Assembly: GCA_902632935.1 (NCBI GenBank)
Contig: CACPEJ010000003.1
Span: forward strand, 1-64,000
Reading direction: 5' to 3'
DNA from: an uncultured Pelagibacteraceae bacterium
Lineage (GTDB): Bacteria > Pseudomonadota > Alphaproteobacteria > Pelagibacterales > Pelagibacteraceae
Length of the DNA: 64,000 nucleotides
How positions within the stretch are numbered: position 1 is the stretch's first letter; each line of letters opens with the position of its first letter. Position numbers and translations under genes: made by a program. Positions 27,387-36,657 of this stretch are shown here, piece after piece. A model generated the notes under the pieces. It saw nothing but the letters and a program-made list of their open reading frames with translations, searched no databases and was not told where the DNA came from.

Positions 27387-29113
27387 TGGAAATTTATAAA
27401 GATCTAACTAATCCAGCCTCAAAAGAATTCGAAAAATTATTAAATTCAAAACTTTCAAAAACAAATATTGAAGAGGGAAAAATTATTAATGGAAAAATCA
27501 ATAAGATCACTGATAAATTTGTTTTTCTTTTTGTTGAAGGTCTTAAAAGTGAGCCGGTGCTTGATATAAATGAACTAAAAGGCATGGGTTTAGAAGAAAA
27601 AATAAAGTTAGGCGAGACAATCCCTGTTTTGTTAGAGAAGATAGAAGACAGGAATGGTGAGGTACTAGTTTCAGCCAGTAAAGCTCAAAAAATAAAAGGC
27701 TGGGATAAACTTGTAGAAGCATATGAAAAAAATGAACCTATTATGGGTAAAATAATATCTAAATGTCGTGGAGGATGTATTGTTGAGCATATAGACACAG
27801 GATCACTAATGTTTTTGCCTGGTTCTCAAATTAGTGACAAACCCTTAAAAGATATTGGTCACTTGATGAATGAGCCACAAAAATTTGCTTTGATCAAACT
27901 TGATATGGCCAGAGGTAACGCCTGCGTTTCAAGAAGAGAAATTATTTCATCTTTTAAGAAAGAAGATAAAGCAAAGATTATAGAAAAATATAAAGTTGGA
28001 GATATTATTAAAGGTGCTGAAGTAAAAGGATATAGTTCTTTTGGATGTTTTTTTAATGTAAATGGAGAATTAGATGTATTAGTACATTTACAAGAAATAT
28101 CTTACTCGAGAGTAAATCACCCTGATGAGGTTTTTAATATTGGTGAAAAACATGATTTAAAAGTTATTTCAGTTGACAAAGAAAAATTACAAGTTGGTTG
28201 CAGTGTAAAACAGCTTTCACCTGATCCTTTTGAACATATTGAAAATTACGAATTAAATAAAGTTTATAAAGTAAAAGTTGTTAAGATAATGGATTTTGGT
28301 GCATTCTGTGAATTAGAACCAGGGCTTACTACATTACTCCATTCAAGTGAACTCAGCTGGAACAAAAAAAATTCATCAGCAAAAAAAATGTTTAAAGTTA
28401 ACGATATAATTAATTGTGTAATAACTGAAATCGATAAAGAAAAAAGACGAGTAGCAATATCACATAAACTGACTTTTGAAAATCCTTTCAAAGTTTTTGA
28501 AAAAAAATACCCAGTTGGAAGTGTTGTTCAGGGAGAAGTGGTGAACAAGAATGATTACTCATTATTTGTAAAAGTTGAGGACTTAGAGGTTGATGCATTT
28601 TTACATTGCAATGATTTAACATATTCAAATAATGGCGAACAAGAACTAAATAATTTTAAAAAAGGTGACAAATTAAAAGTCAAAGTTTTAGAAATAAAAG
28701 TTAATGATCAAAAAATTAGAGTTGGGTTAAGACAAACACAGCCAGATCCTTTTGATTGGTTCAAGGATAAAAAGATAAAGCAGATAATTACTGTAAAAAT
28801 TATTTCTACTGATGCTAAAGGCTTAATTGTTAGACCAGAAGGATGCGATATGGATTTTACAATTAAAAAATCTAATATTGCAATTAATACAGCCGACACA
28901 AGAACCTCAAGATTTACAGGTGGTGAGAGAATAGATTGTGCGATCTCAGATTTAGATTTAGATAAAAGAAAAGTAGTTTTAAGTATTAGACTTTTAGAGG
29001 AAATAGAAAAAAAAGAAGCGTTGCAAAAATATGGTGCAGAGGGTTCAGGTAAAAATTTGCCTTTTTCATCTTTATCAGAAGACTTGAAAAAAAAGGGTAA
29101 AAACAAGACTTAA
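27386..29113 (+). CDS. rpsA: 30S ribosomal protein S1
   Basis: S1 binds mRNA upstream of the start codon and helps the 30S subunit initiate on messages lacking a strong Shine-Dalgarno, common in this window. The 575-residue length fits the six-S1-domain proteobacterial form. Repeated S1 (OB-fold) signatures are visible, such as VGDIIKGAEVKGYSSFGCFF with LVHLQEIS, VKIMDFGAFCELEPG with LLHSSELSW, and later copies. The C-terminal repeats are more diverged. It follows cmk with a 1-base overlap and precedes ihfB by 13 bases. Confidence 0.96.
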   Translation: MEIYKDLTNPASKEFEKLLNSKLSKTNIEEGKIINGKINKITDKFVFLFVEGLKSEPVLDINELKGMGLEEKIKLGETIPVLLEKIEDRNGEVLVSASKAQKIKGWDKLVEAYEKNEPIMGKIISKCRGGCIVEHIDTGSLMFLPGSQISDKPLKDIGHLMNEPQKFALIKLDMARGNACVSRREIISSFKKEDKAKIIEKYKVGDIIKGAEVKGYSSFGCFFNVNGELDVLVHLQEISYSRVNHPDEVFNIGEKHDLKVISVDKEKLQVGCSVKQLSPDPFEHIENYELNKVYKVKVVKIMDFGAFCELEPGLTTLLHSSELSWNKKNSSAKKMFKVNDIINCVITEIDKEKRRVAISHKLTFENPFKVFEKKYPVGSVVQGEVVNKNDYSLFVKVEDLEVDAFLHCNDLTYSNNGEQELNNFKKGDKLKVKVLEIKVNDQKIRVGLRQTQPDPFDWFKDKKIKQIITVKIISTDAKGLIVRPEGCDMDFTIKKSNIAINTADTRTSRFTGGERIDCAISDLDLDKRKVVLSIRLLEEIEKKEALQKYGAEGSGKNLPFSSLSEDLKKKGKNKT

Positions 29114-29126
29114 AAATTGAATTAAA

Positions 29127-29420
29127 TTGGCTATTGTAAAATCAGAGCTTATAAAAGAATTAAAAAAATCCTACCCAAATTTTTTAACTAAAGATCTAAA
29201 CAAAATAATAGAAATAATTCTTAAAGAAATAAAGGAAACTCTCAAAAGAGGTGAGGGAGTAGAGTTCAGAAACTTTGGAACTTTCAGAACAAACATTCAA
29301 AAGGCTTCCATTAGACGAAACCCTAAAACAGGTCAAAAAGTTAGCGTTCCCAAAAAAAAAACAATAAAATGGAAAATGTCTAGGGAATTGTTTAAAAAGT
29401 TAAATGATGAAAAAGAGTAA
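29127..29420 (+). CDS. ihfB: Integration host factor beta subunit / HU-family DNA-binding protein
   Basis: A 97-residue HU/IHF protein that bends DNA. It has the dimerisation helices (SELIKELKKSYPNFLTKDLNKIIEII region), the FRNFGTF turn and the beta-arm RRNPKTGQKVSVPKKKTIKWKMS. Position right after rpsA and the helix-1 sequence favour IHF beta over HU. The start is TTG at 29127; no ATG or GTG lies near it in frame, and this start gives a normal N-terminus. It overlaps pyrF by 17 bases. No ihfA is seen in this window. Confidence 0.9.
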   Translation: MAIVKSELIKELKKSYPNFLTKDLNKIIEIILKEIKETLKRGEGVEFRNFGTFRTNIQKASIRRNPKTGQKVSVPKKKTIKWKMSRELFKKLNDEKE

Positions 29421-30081
29421 AATTTTTGTAGCCTGCGATAGTAGTAATATCTCAAAAATAAGAGAAATAATTAGTAAAACACAAAATTCAAAAATAAAAA
29501 TTGGTTATAAATTTGGACTTGAATTTCTTAACTCAAAAAATGGTAGACCTTTTCTATCTAAATTAAATAACAAAACAATATTTGCTGATCTAAAACTTCA
29601 TGATATCCCAAATACTTGCGCATCAACAGTTAAAGCGATAAAAGATTTAAAGATTAATTATTTAACTATACACATAAGTTCTGGCTTAGAGGCCTTAAAA
29701 GCAACAAAAAAAGTTTCAGGAAAAATAAAACTAATTGGGGTGACGATTCTTACATCTTTAGACAATAAAGCACTAAGAGATATTGGATTTAATAAAGATT
29801 TAAAAAAACTAGTTCTTCATCAAGCAAGAATAGCAAATAGAGCAAAATTAGATGCAATAGTATGTAGCGCTCACGAAGTAAAACTAGTCAAAAAAGTATT
29901 TAAAAAAGAAATTATAACTCCAGGTATAAGATTAAATTCTAAATCAAATGATCAAAAAAGAGTTTTAACTCCTAAACAGGCTTACAAAAATGGAAGTGAC
30001 TGGCTTGTAATGGGAAGGCCTATAACCAAAGGAAATATAAAAAAGAATATTCAAAATTTAATCGATCACTTGAACAAATGA
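29404..30081 (+). CDS. pyrF: Orotidine 5'-phosphate decarboxylase
   Basis: PyrF makes UMP from OMP, the last step of pyrimidine synthesis. The 225-residue TIM-barrel has the catalytic D-x-K-x-x-D set in FADLKLHDIPNT (D62, K64, D67) and a phosphate-binding loop with TPGIRL and WLVMGRPIT near the C-terminus. Two consecutive ATGs exist (29404 and 29407); either gives a normal protein. Starts inside ihfB and overlaps trpF by 4 bases, a typical alphaproteobacterial arrangement. Confidence 0.95.
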   Translation: MMKKSKIFVACDSSNISKIREIISKTQNSKIKIGYKFGLEFLNSKNGRPFLSKLNNKTIFADLKLHDIPNTCASTVKAIKDLKINYLTIHISSGLEALKATKKVSGKIKLIGVTILTSLDNKALRDIGFNKDLKKLVLHQARIANRAKLDAIVCSAHEVKLVKKVFKKEIITPGIRLNSKSNDQKRVLTPKQAYKNGSDWLVMGRPITKGNIKKNIQNLIDHLNK

Positions 30082-30695
30082 TCAAAGGTTTAAAAATTTG
30101 TGGGATCTCAGATCCTGAAACTTTAAACTATATTTTAAATCATATTCATAAACCTATAATGATAGGCTTCATTACAAACTATAAAAAAAGCAAAAGATTT
30201 GTTGAATATGAAAAATTGAAAGATTTAATAAATTTAGACAAAAAACAAGTCAATTTTGTCTCAGTGCTTGTAAATCCAAATGATGAAATCCTGGAAAAAA
30301 TCAAGGATCTAAATTTTGATTATTATCAACTTTATGATGTTAGTCCTGAGAGAACAAAAGAGATAAAATTAAAATTTCAAAAAAAAATAATCACAGCACT
30401 CACTATTTCTAATAAAAATGATGTTATCAAATATAGAGATTACACAAAAATATCAGATGTTATTCTGTTTGATTCAAAAGGATACGATAAATCTGAAAGT
30501 TTTGATCATAGTTTGCTAGATGATTTACCTAGTGAATTAAATAAAATGATTGCAGGAAATATTCAAATAGATGATATACCTAATTTAAAGAATAAAGACT
30601 TTATTATTGATCTCAGTGGAGCATTAGAAGACCAAAATGGAAAAAAAGATATTAATAAAATCGATAAATTGTTAAATTTATTTAAGAAAATATGA
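30078..30695 (+). CDS. trpF: Phosphoribosylanthranilate isomerase, diverged
   Basis: The 205-residue protein is a TrpF-type barrel, the third dedicated step of tryptophan synthesis. The catalytic Cys lies in LKICGIS (about residue 8) and the catalytic Asp in VILFDSKG. Other family motifs are weak: the usual VQLHG is YQLYD and the phosphate loop near the C-terminus is IDLSGALED. Context is decisive: it lies between pyrF and trpB with 4-base overlaps on both sides, matching the alphaproteobacterial order. Activity is likely since both catalytic residues are kept. Confidence 0.87.
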   Translation: MIKGLKICGISDPETLNYILNHIHKPIMIGFITNYKKSKRFVEYEKLKDLINLDKKQVNFVSVLVNPNDEILEKIKDLNFDYYQLYDVSPERTKEIKLKFQKKIITALTISNKNDVIKYRDYTKISDVILFDSKGYDKSESFDHSLLDDLPSELNKMIAGNIQIDDIPNLKNKDFIIDLSGALEDQNGKKDINKIDKLLNLFKKI

Positions 30696-31936
30696 AACTT
30701 AAAAAGAGAGTTCCAGTTATTGATCAAGGAAATTCACTTGGATTCTGGGGTGGTAAATTTGGAGGAAACTTTGTTCCTGAAACTTTAAAAAAACCGATCG
30801 AAGATTTGGAAGTTTTATTCAATAAGCTAAAAAAGGATAAAAAATTTATTAACGAGAGAGATAAGTACTTTAAAAATTGGGTTGGATCTCCTACGAGATT
30901 TATAAAACTAGAAAATCTTACAAATCACATTGGTGGTGCTCAAATTTGGTCCAAAGTTGTATCGGATGCTAATGGAGGAGCCCATAAAATTTACAACGCT
31001 ACTGTTCATTGTTTGCTTGCAAAACGATCTGGTAAAAAAATTATATGTGGAGATACAGGTGCTGGATATGCTGGGAAAATGTTGAGTATGGCTGCTAAAA
31101 AGTTTGGTTTAAAATGCAAAATATTTATGGGCGCAAAGGATATTGCTAGACAACAGCCAAATGTAAAAGCAATGAAAAAAAATGGAGCTGAAGTCATACC
31201 CGTCTATTCAGGGAGTCAAACGCTTGTTGATGCTGTATCAGAATGTATGCGATTTTGGGTTGCTAATTGTGATACAACAGCAATGTGTGTTGGGAGTACA
31301 GTTGGACCAGCAGTTTTTGTTCGAATATGTGGATGGAGCACTAGCCAAATTTCAAGAGAGTTAAAAGTACAATTAATTGATGAATTTGGAACAATTCCAA
31401 AAAAACTTAAATTATACAATTGTGTAGGAGGCGGAAGTTCAAGCTTTGGTTTTTGGAATGAATTTATGGATTATGATAAAAGACAAGTGGAGTTTATTGG
31501 TGTAGAGGCTGGTGGACCAAAAAAAAGTAAAAAACATGCAGCACCTTTAACCTATGGCTCAAAAATTGGTATACTTCATGGCGCAGCTCAGTATGTTAAT
31601 CAAAACTCAGATGGACAAATTGAGGAAACGGAATCGATTTCAGCAGGACTTGATTATCCAGGAATATCTCCACTTCATTGTTTTTTAAAGGATACTAAGA
31701 GAGCTAGGTATACAGCAGCAAGTGATGAAGAGGCTCTAACCGCCTATAAACTTGTTACTAAATTCGAAAAATTAAGACCTTCTTTAGAACCAAGCCATGC
31801 TTTTTTTGTTGCACTTAAAGAGGCAAAAAAACTTAGCAAAAATACTGTGGTAGTAATTAATAGTTGTGGCGATGCTTACAAAGACCGAGGAATTTTAAAA
31901 GAAAGATTAGGCAAAAAATATGTTAAATCCAATTAG
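30692..31936 (+). CDS. trpB: Tryptophan synthase beta chain with atypical active-site loops
   Basis: TrpB condenses indole and serine to tryptophan with PLP. The 414-residue protein aligns end to end with TrpB1. It keeps the Schiff-base Lys (K99 in GGAHK, Salmonella K87), the GGGS phosphate loop, GLDYPG (D305 equivalent) and the LEPSHA Glu. Several normally invariant active-site positions differ: catalytic E109 is D121; the indole/carboxylate loop TGAGQHG is TGAGYAG; GGGSN is GGGSS; and the SGRGDKD element is SCGDAYKD. It overlaps trpF by 4 and trpA by 17 bases. It is probably a lineage-specific functional variant. Confidence 0.92.
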   Translation: MKLKKRVPVIDQGNSLGFWGGKFGGNFVPETLKKPIEDLEVLFNKLKKDKKFINERDKYFKNWVGSPTRFIKLENLTNHIGGAQIWSKVVSDANGGAHKIYNATVHCLLAKRSGKKIICGDTGAGYAGKMLSMAAKKFGLKCKIFMGAKDIARQQPNVKAMKKNGAEVIPVYSGSQTLVDAVSECMRFWVANCDTTAMCVGSTVGPAVFVRICGWSTSQISRELKVQLIDEFGTIPKKLKLYNCVGGGSSSFGFWNEFMDYDKRQVEFIGVEAGGPKKSKKHAAPLTYGSKIGILHGAAQYVNQNSDGQIEETESISAGLDYPGISPLHCFLKDTKRARYTAASDEEALTAYKLVTKFEKLRPSLEPSHAFFVALKEAKKLSKNTVVVINSCGDAYKDRGILKERLGKKYVKSN

Positions 31937-32720
31937 TGTTGCATTTAAAAAAGCAAAAGCAGAAAAAAGACCAGCATTATTAACCTACACTGTTGCTGGT
32001 GATAGTTCAAAAAAACAATCTTTAGATATATTAAAATCTATATCTAAAAATGCAGATATTTTAGAAGTAGGTGTGCCCCACAATACTCCTGTTGCAGATG
32101 GAAGCCAAATTCAAACTAGCGCGTATAGAGCAATTGAAAAGGGTATCAAAATAAATGATATATTTAGGATTGTTAGAGATTTTAAAAAATTTGATAAAAA
32201 CAAACCTATTATATTGATGGGTTACTATAATATGATTTTTCAATATGGAGATAACAGCTTTTTAAACAAATGTAAAAACTCAGGAGTAAATGGATTAATA
32301 GTTGTAGATTTGCCTTGGCCAGAAAATAAAAATTTTGCAAAAAAATGTAAAAGAAAATCAATTTATTTTATTCAACTTTTATCACCTACAACAACGAGTA
32401 AAAGACTTAAAAAAATTATACAAAACTCTCATCCAATGAATTATTTTATATCAATGCTAAGTACTACAGGTGGCAAATTAAAAGTATCACCTAAAGAAAT
32501 AATTAAAAATTACAATAGGATAAAAAAAATTAATCCAAAAAAGGAGATAGTGATTGGTTTTGGAATAACAGATAAGACAATTGGAAAGCTTAAATCTGCT
32601 GATGGATTAGTAGTGGGAAGTGCTATTTGTAAAGAAATTACGAGAAGTTTAAATAGTAGACAAAATCCTGTCACAAATGTAGGTAAGTTAGTAAGAAAAT
32701 TAAAAAATAAAATAAAATGA
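31920..32720 (+). CDS. trpA: Tryptophan synthase alpha chain
   Basis: TrpA splits indole-3-glycerol phosphate to indole, which tunnels to TrpB. The 266-residue barrel keeps both catalytic acids (E49 and D60 equivalents) in EVGVPHNTPVADG. The loop between them, normally PFSDPLADGP, is changed to PHNTPVADGS, losing D56. The flexible loop 6 region reads LSTTGGK instead of the usual SxxGVTG. The phosphate-binding C-terminal loop (GLVVGSAI) is present. It starts within trpB and overlaps accD by 4 bases. The loops facing TrpB have changed along with TrpB, which suggests co-evolution. Confidence 0.93.
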   Translation: MLNPISVAFKKAKAEKRPALLTYTVAGDSSKKQSLDILKSISKNADILEVGVPHNTPVADGSQIQTSAYRAIEKGIKINDIFRIVRDFKKFDKNKPIILMGYYNMIFQYGDNSFLNKCKNSGVNGLIVVDLPWPENKNFAKKCKRKSIYFIQLLSPTTTSKRLKKIIQNSHPMNYFISMLSTTGGKLKVSPKEIIKNYNRIKKINPKKEIVIGFGITDKTIGKLKSADGLVVGSAICKEITRSLNSRQNPVTNVGKLVRKLKNKIK

Positions 32721-33644
32721 ATTGGATCACTAAAATAATCAAAGCAGGTGAAAAAATCAAATCTGCCATTCATAAAAGAGCGTCCAAAGAGGACATCGCG
32801 AATAGTGATTGGACATCTTGTTGCAAAGGTCCAATATTAAAAAAAGATTTAGAAGAAAATTTATGGGTTTGCCCTGATTGTAATAAACACCATAGAATTA
32901 AACCAAAACAAAGATTTGATATTTTATTTGGGAAAGACAATTACGAAATATTTCAAACACCCATACCAAAAGATGATCCGTTAAACTGGACAGACTCAAA
33001 ATCCTATAAGGATAGATTAAAATCTGCCAGAAAAAAGACGGGTATGGATTGTGGGATGATGGTCGTAAGTGGTGTAATCAATAATATTAAAATTACTGCA
33101 GTTGCATCTGATTTTGATTTTTTAGGCGCATCAATGGCTGCTGCAGAAGGAGAGGCTTTTTTATACGGTATTCAACATGCAATTGAGAATAAAACTCCTT
33201 TTTTATGTGTAAGCGCAGGGGGGGGGAATGAGAATGATGGAAAGTTTGATTTCTTTGTCTCAAATGACAAGGACCACACTAGCAATAAATGAATTAAAGA
33301 ATAATAACCTTCCATATCTTGTTTGTATAACAGACCCAACTGCTGGTGGGATCACAGCTTCCTATGCAATGTTAGGTGATATTCATATAGCTGAGCCCGG
33401 AGCACTAATCGCTTTTGCTGGAGCAAGAGTAATTCAAGGAACTGTTAAGGAAGAATTACCAGAAGGTTTTCAAAAAAGTGAATATGTTGAAAAGACAGGC
33501 TTTGTTGATTTAATTGTTGAAAGAAAGAATCTAGCTGAAAAAATTGGAACTTTATTGTCAATATTGTTAAAGAAAAATTCTGTTATAAGCACTGAACAAG
33601 ATGAAACTACAGAAAATACTCAGTCGCTTTCTAAAATTGCATAA
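32717..33644 (+). CDS. accD: Acetyl-CoA carboxylase carboxyltransferase beta subunit, apparent frameshift at a G9 run
   Basis: Two overlapping open frames together encode one AccD. The first (32717-33292) gives the N-terminal zinc-ribbon region and the start of the crotonase fold, up to the active-site SAGGG. The second (from about 33219) continues colinearly with RMMESLISL, DPTAGGITASYAM and the ALIAFAGARVIQGT motif. The switch lies in nine consecutive G at 33218-33226; with eight G the frame is continuous and reads SAGGGMRMMES, matching the family's SxSGGARMQEG. The zinc finger is reduced (CC and CPDC). AccD is essential with AccA, so the break is either a sequence error or is rescued by slippage. 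Gene order trpA-accD-folC is standard. Confidence 0.9.
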
Positions 33645-34866
33645 AAAAGAAATTGATCTAAGCTTAGATCGAATTATTCACCTTTGCGAAAAACTGGGGG
33701 ATCCTCAGGATAAAATCAAAGCCATCAGTATTGTTGGGACAAATGGCAAAAACTCTACAATTCAAGCTTGTTATTCAATTTTAAAGGAGGCAGGAATTAA
33801 GTGTAATGTTTATACCAGTCCTCATATTCAAAAAATAAATGAAAGATTTGTTTTTAACAACCAACAACTTGGAGATGATGAGTTAGCTTCTTTATTTGAG
33901 GAAGTTGAGAGAGTAAATGCGAATAATCCAATAACATTCTTTGAAATTTTAACTGCATGTTTTTTTCATAAAGCAGCTCAATATCCTGATAATCTTAATC
34001 TGATTGAGGCAGGTTTATTTCATAGGTTTGATGCAACCAATATTTTAAAAAATAATCTTGCAAGTATTGTAACTTCTATATCAAAGGACCATTTAGACTG
34101 GCTTCCAGAAAATGAGAGAACAATCGATAAGATTATTTTTGAAAAAACTTCAAACCTTTTAAATTCAAATATTATTGTTGCAAAACAATACCCTGTTTCA
34201 ACATTAGAAAAGATTAAAAAAACTATTCATCAAAATTTATCTAATAAATATTTTTTTAATGATGATTTTTCATTCTCAAATGGAGAAAATGAATTCTTTT
34301 ATTATGAGGATAAATTTGGTGGATTAAAACTACCAAAACCAAATGTATTAGGTCAATTTCAACAGGAAAATATTTCAACAGCTATTGCAACCTTACGAAT
34401 TTTAGATCTGGGCATTGAAGATCATCATATAAAAAAAGGTATTCAAAAAATCGATAATGTTGCGAGACTTCAAAAAATTGAGTCAGGTAAATTAAAAGAT
34501 TTAGTTAAAGACAATCTTTTTTTGATATCTGGAGATCACAATGAAGATGGAGCAAGAGTATTAAATGAATATTTAAAAAGCCTAGATTGTAGAAAACATG
34601 TCATTATTGGTATGATGGATAATAAAGAACATGAAAAATATATTAATCACTTTAAAGATATTGCCTCAATAACAACTGTAGATATTAAAAACCAGCCAAA
34701 TGCAATTAGTGGGCTTAAATTAAAAGAAAAATTCAAAAATATGCCAAATGTAAGTTATAAAGAAAGTATTGAAGATGCGATTAAAAGCGTAAATCTAAAT
34801 CAAGGAGATATACTATTAATTACTGGATCTTTATATCTTTGTTCTGAGGTTTTGAATTTAAATTAA
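33601..34866 (+). CDS. folC: Bifunctional folylpolyglutamate synthase / dihydrofolate synthase
   Basis: FolC adds glutamate to dihydropteroate and to folates. The 421-residue Mur-ligase-type protein has the ATP loop GTNGKNST (the family's GTNGKGS with Asn for Gly), a YTSPHIQKINERF substrate motif, the SISKDHLDWL stretch and a C-terminal Rossmann domain (ISGDHNEDGARV). It starts 44 bases inside the end of accD in another frame and ends 4 bases inside trxA, tail-to-tail. It closes the long plus-strand biosynthetic run. Confidence 0.94.
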   Translation: MKLQKILSRFLKLHKKEIDLSLDRIIHLCEKLGDPQDKIKAISIVGTNGKNSTIQACYSILKEAGIKCNVYTSPHIQKINERFVFNNQQLGDDELASLFEEVERVNANNPITFFEILTACFFHKAAQYPDNLNLIEAGLFHRFDATNILKNNLASIVTSISKDHLDWLPENERTIDKIIFEKTSNLLNSNIIVAKQYPVSTLEKIKKTIHQNLSNKYFFNDDFSFSNGENEFFYYEDKFGGLKLPKPNVLGQFQQENISTAIATLRILDLGIEDHHIKKGIQKIDNVARLQKIESGKLKDLVKDNLFLISGDHNEDGARVLNEYLKSLDCRKHVIIGMMDNKEHEKYINHFKDIASITTVDIKNQPNAISGLKLKEKFKNMPNVSYKESIEDAIKSVNLNQGDILLITGSLYLCSEVLNLN

Positions 34867-35183
34867 ATGTTTTTATCCAAAAATTCTTTCATATGACTTT
34901 CGGGTACACCTCCAACAAGTCTATCTACTTCAACACCTTTTTTGAAAATTATAACTGTGGGAACCGCTTTACAACCAACCTGTGACCCTAGATTGATTCC
35001 GTCGTTCTCCACGTCAGCATAATAAAAATTTGCTCTGTCCTTGTACTCGTTTTCTGATAGCTTGAGCATCAATGGCTTGAGTACTTTACATGGACCACAG
35101 TATGATGCACTTAGCTGGACGACAGAAGCATCCTCTTTTTTAATTTTGTTTTCAAAATCTTCGTCTTTAAAATCAATAAGCAT
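34863..35183 (-). CDS. trxA: Thioredoxin
   Basis: A 106-residue classical thioredoxin with the active site CGPC (about residues 29-32) in SASYCGPCK and the cis-Pro in AVPTVIIF. The residue before the CGPC, almost always Trp, is Tyr here. It would reduce cytoplasmic disulfides, for example in ribonucleotide reductase. It is transcribed towards folC and follows the SbcB-like gene by 34 bases on the same strand. Confidence 0.94.
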   Translation of the reverse strand: MLIDFKDEDFENKIKKEDASVVQLSASYCGPCKVLKPLMLKLSENEYKDRANFYYADVENDGINLGSQVGCKAVPTVIIFKKGVEVDRLVGGVPESHMKEFLDKNI

Positions 35184-35217
35184 ATAAACCTTCTATAAAT
35201 TATTAATACAAAGTCAA

Positions 35218-36654
35218 TTAGGCAATTTCATATTTTTTTTCAATTGACATTATAAATTCGTTTATTTCATCTAACTTTTTTAATTCTTCCTCATCATCTC
35301 TATTGGAAGCTTGATCTCTTAAATAGTCAATTTCAGTATAAGCCATATTAACAGTTTGCCACTTTTCCTTATTTTTACTCAAAATTCTTCTAGCAATTTC
35401 ACTTTTGATATTTTTGTAAAGATCAGGTGGTAAAATTTGTGGTGCTTCTTGATATATAATTTTTTGGCCGAACCAGCTACATCTTTTATCCTGAAACTTA
35501 TCTAATAATCTCAATTTATCTTCCCAAGATGAGCTATGCCAAGTTTTAAATAGCGCAGTATCTTTATTTGGAATAAATTTCTCATAAAGAGTTTCTTCTG
35601 GTAATAAATCTTCTTGAGTTTTTGTTTGTTCTTTTTCTTCAGCTGCCTCTCTGTGAATGATTTGAATATTTTTACAAAAATTTTCACTACTTCTTACTAA
35701 ATGCGCTCTCTTTTTAATTGTTTCTAAATCTAAATCTGAATATGGCTTTTGTTTTAATGCGAACCGTTTATCTAAAATCACTGGTGCTTTATTAGTTTTT
35801 AAAACTCTTAAGGCTTTAGGACTCATCTTTTTTAAAACATCTCTAAGCTGATTTACAGTTAAATCTAATAATGGTTCTGGATCTCTACGACAGTCCCACA
35901 AATATCCCCATGAAGCATAGGATGGATGAAAGGAATGTTTAGGATGTAAAGAGCAACCAAGATACATCATATTTCTTCCCTTTACGTTTTCAAAAATAGA
36001 GTAAATCCCCTCATTTGTTAAAAGTGTTTCTACACTTGATTTTGTTGATGTTTTTAAAAAATTTTCCCAATTTTCTTTATGTTTGTCTTTTACTATTCTA
36101 AGGACTTTTAAAGCTGTATAAGCATCATGGTAAGCAGTGTGTTGTTGTGAAGTGTCAAATCCTTGCATCCGGGCTAGTGCTTCGAGAGCCAGAGAGGGGT
36201 TGCCCGCTTCGGTAAGTTCTGTTTTTAAAGTTTCAGGATCTAATGTTTGAGCTGCCCTTGTTATATGGAGGCCATCTGCTTCTCGATTAGGTGATGAGTG
36301 AGTAATATATGGGTATCGATTTCCTTTAAAAAAATTAAAATGGAACATGCGACGATCAAAATTTAAATTAGACCAGCCCATAAACAAACTTGGCCCACAC
36401 TTAGTGAAAAAGTTTTCAACCGCTCCCAAAAAATCGTAATGGGAATAATTACCTTTTGTTAATAAATCAACACTAGTCGAATTTACTAGCAATGCCTTTC
36501 CACTCGGCACTTCTCCTTCAGGCATACGCCCCCTAATGCTTAACTTTCCAATTTCTTTTAAATTTTTATCAACTACTACAGCTCCAAACTCTATTATGGA
36601 TCCCCATATTGTTGAATTTGTTGTCTCTGTATCGTAAATTACAATCTTATCCAT
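35218..36654 (-). CDS. sbcB: SbcB-like exodeoxyribonuclease I family protein
   Basis: A 478-residue DEDDh exonuclease close in length to E. coli ExoI (475). The first exonuclease motif is YDTETT (D7, E9), the second Asp is in SNLNFDRRMF and the third motif is HTAYHDAYTAL with the DEDDh His. The ExoI-specific C-terminal region is recognisable: APVILDKRF, and LYEKFIPNKDTALFK matching the family's LYxGFFxxxDxxxxx. ExoI degrades single-stranded DNA 3' to 5' in recombination and mismatch repair. It is followed by an MGME1-like nuclease and rmuC on the same strand, forming a DNA-processing group. Confidence 0.88.
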   Translation of the reverse strand: MDKIVIYDTETTNSTIWGSIIEFGAVVVDKNLKEIGKLSIRGRMPEGEVPSGKALLVNSTSVDLLTKGNYSHYDFLGAVENFFTKCGPSLFMGWSNLNFDRRMFHFNFFKGNRYPYITHSSPNREADGLHITRAAQTLDPETLKTELTEAGNPSLALEALARMQGFDTSQQHTAYHDAYTALKVLRIVKDKHKENWENFLKTSTKSSVETLLTNEGIYSIFENVKGRNMMYLGCSLHPKHSFHPSYASWGYLWDCRRDPEPLLDLTVNQLRDVLKKMSPKALRVLKTNKAPVILDKRFALKQKPYSDLDLETIKKRAHLVRSSENFCKNIQIIHREAAEEKEQTKTQEDLLPEETLYEKFIPNKDTALFKTWHSSSWEDKLRLLDKFQDKRCSWFGQKIIYQEAPQILPPDLYKNIKSEIARRILSKNKEKWQTVNMAYTEIDYLRDQASNRDDEEELKKLDEINEFIMSIEKKYEIA

Positions 36655-36657
36655 ATT

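Noticed and set aside
28708-29106. 132-residue minus-strand frame inside rpsA
   Set aside because: Antisense of S1 repeats; no homology recognised and no room for a separate promoter.
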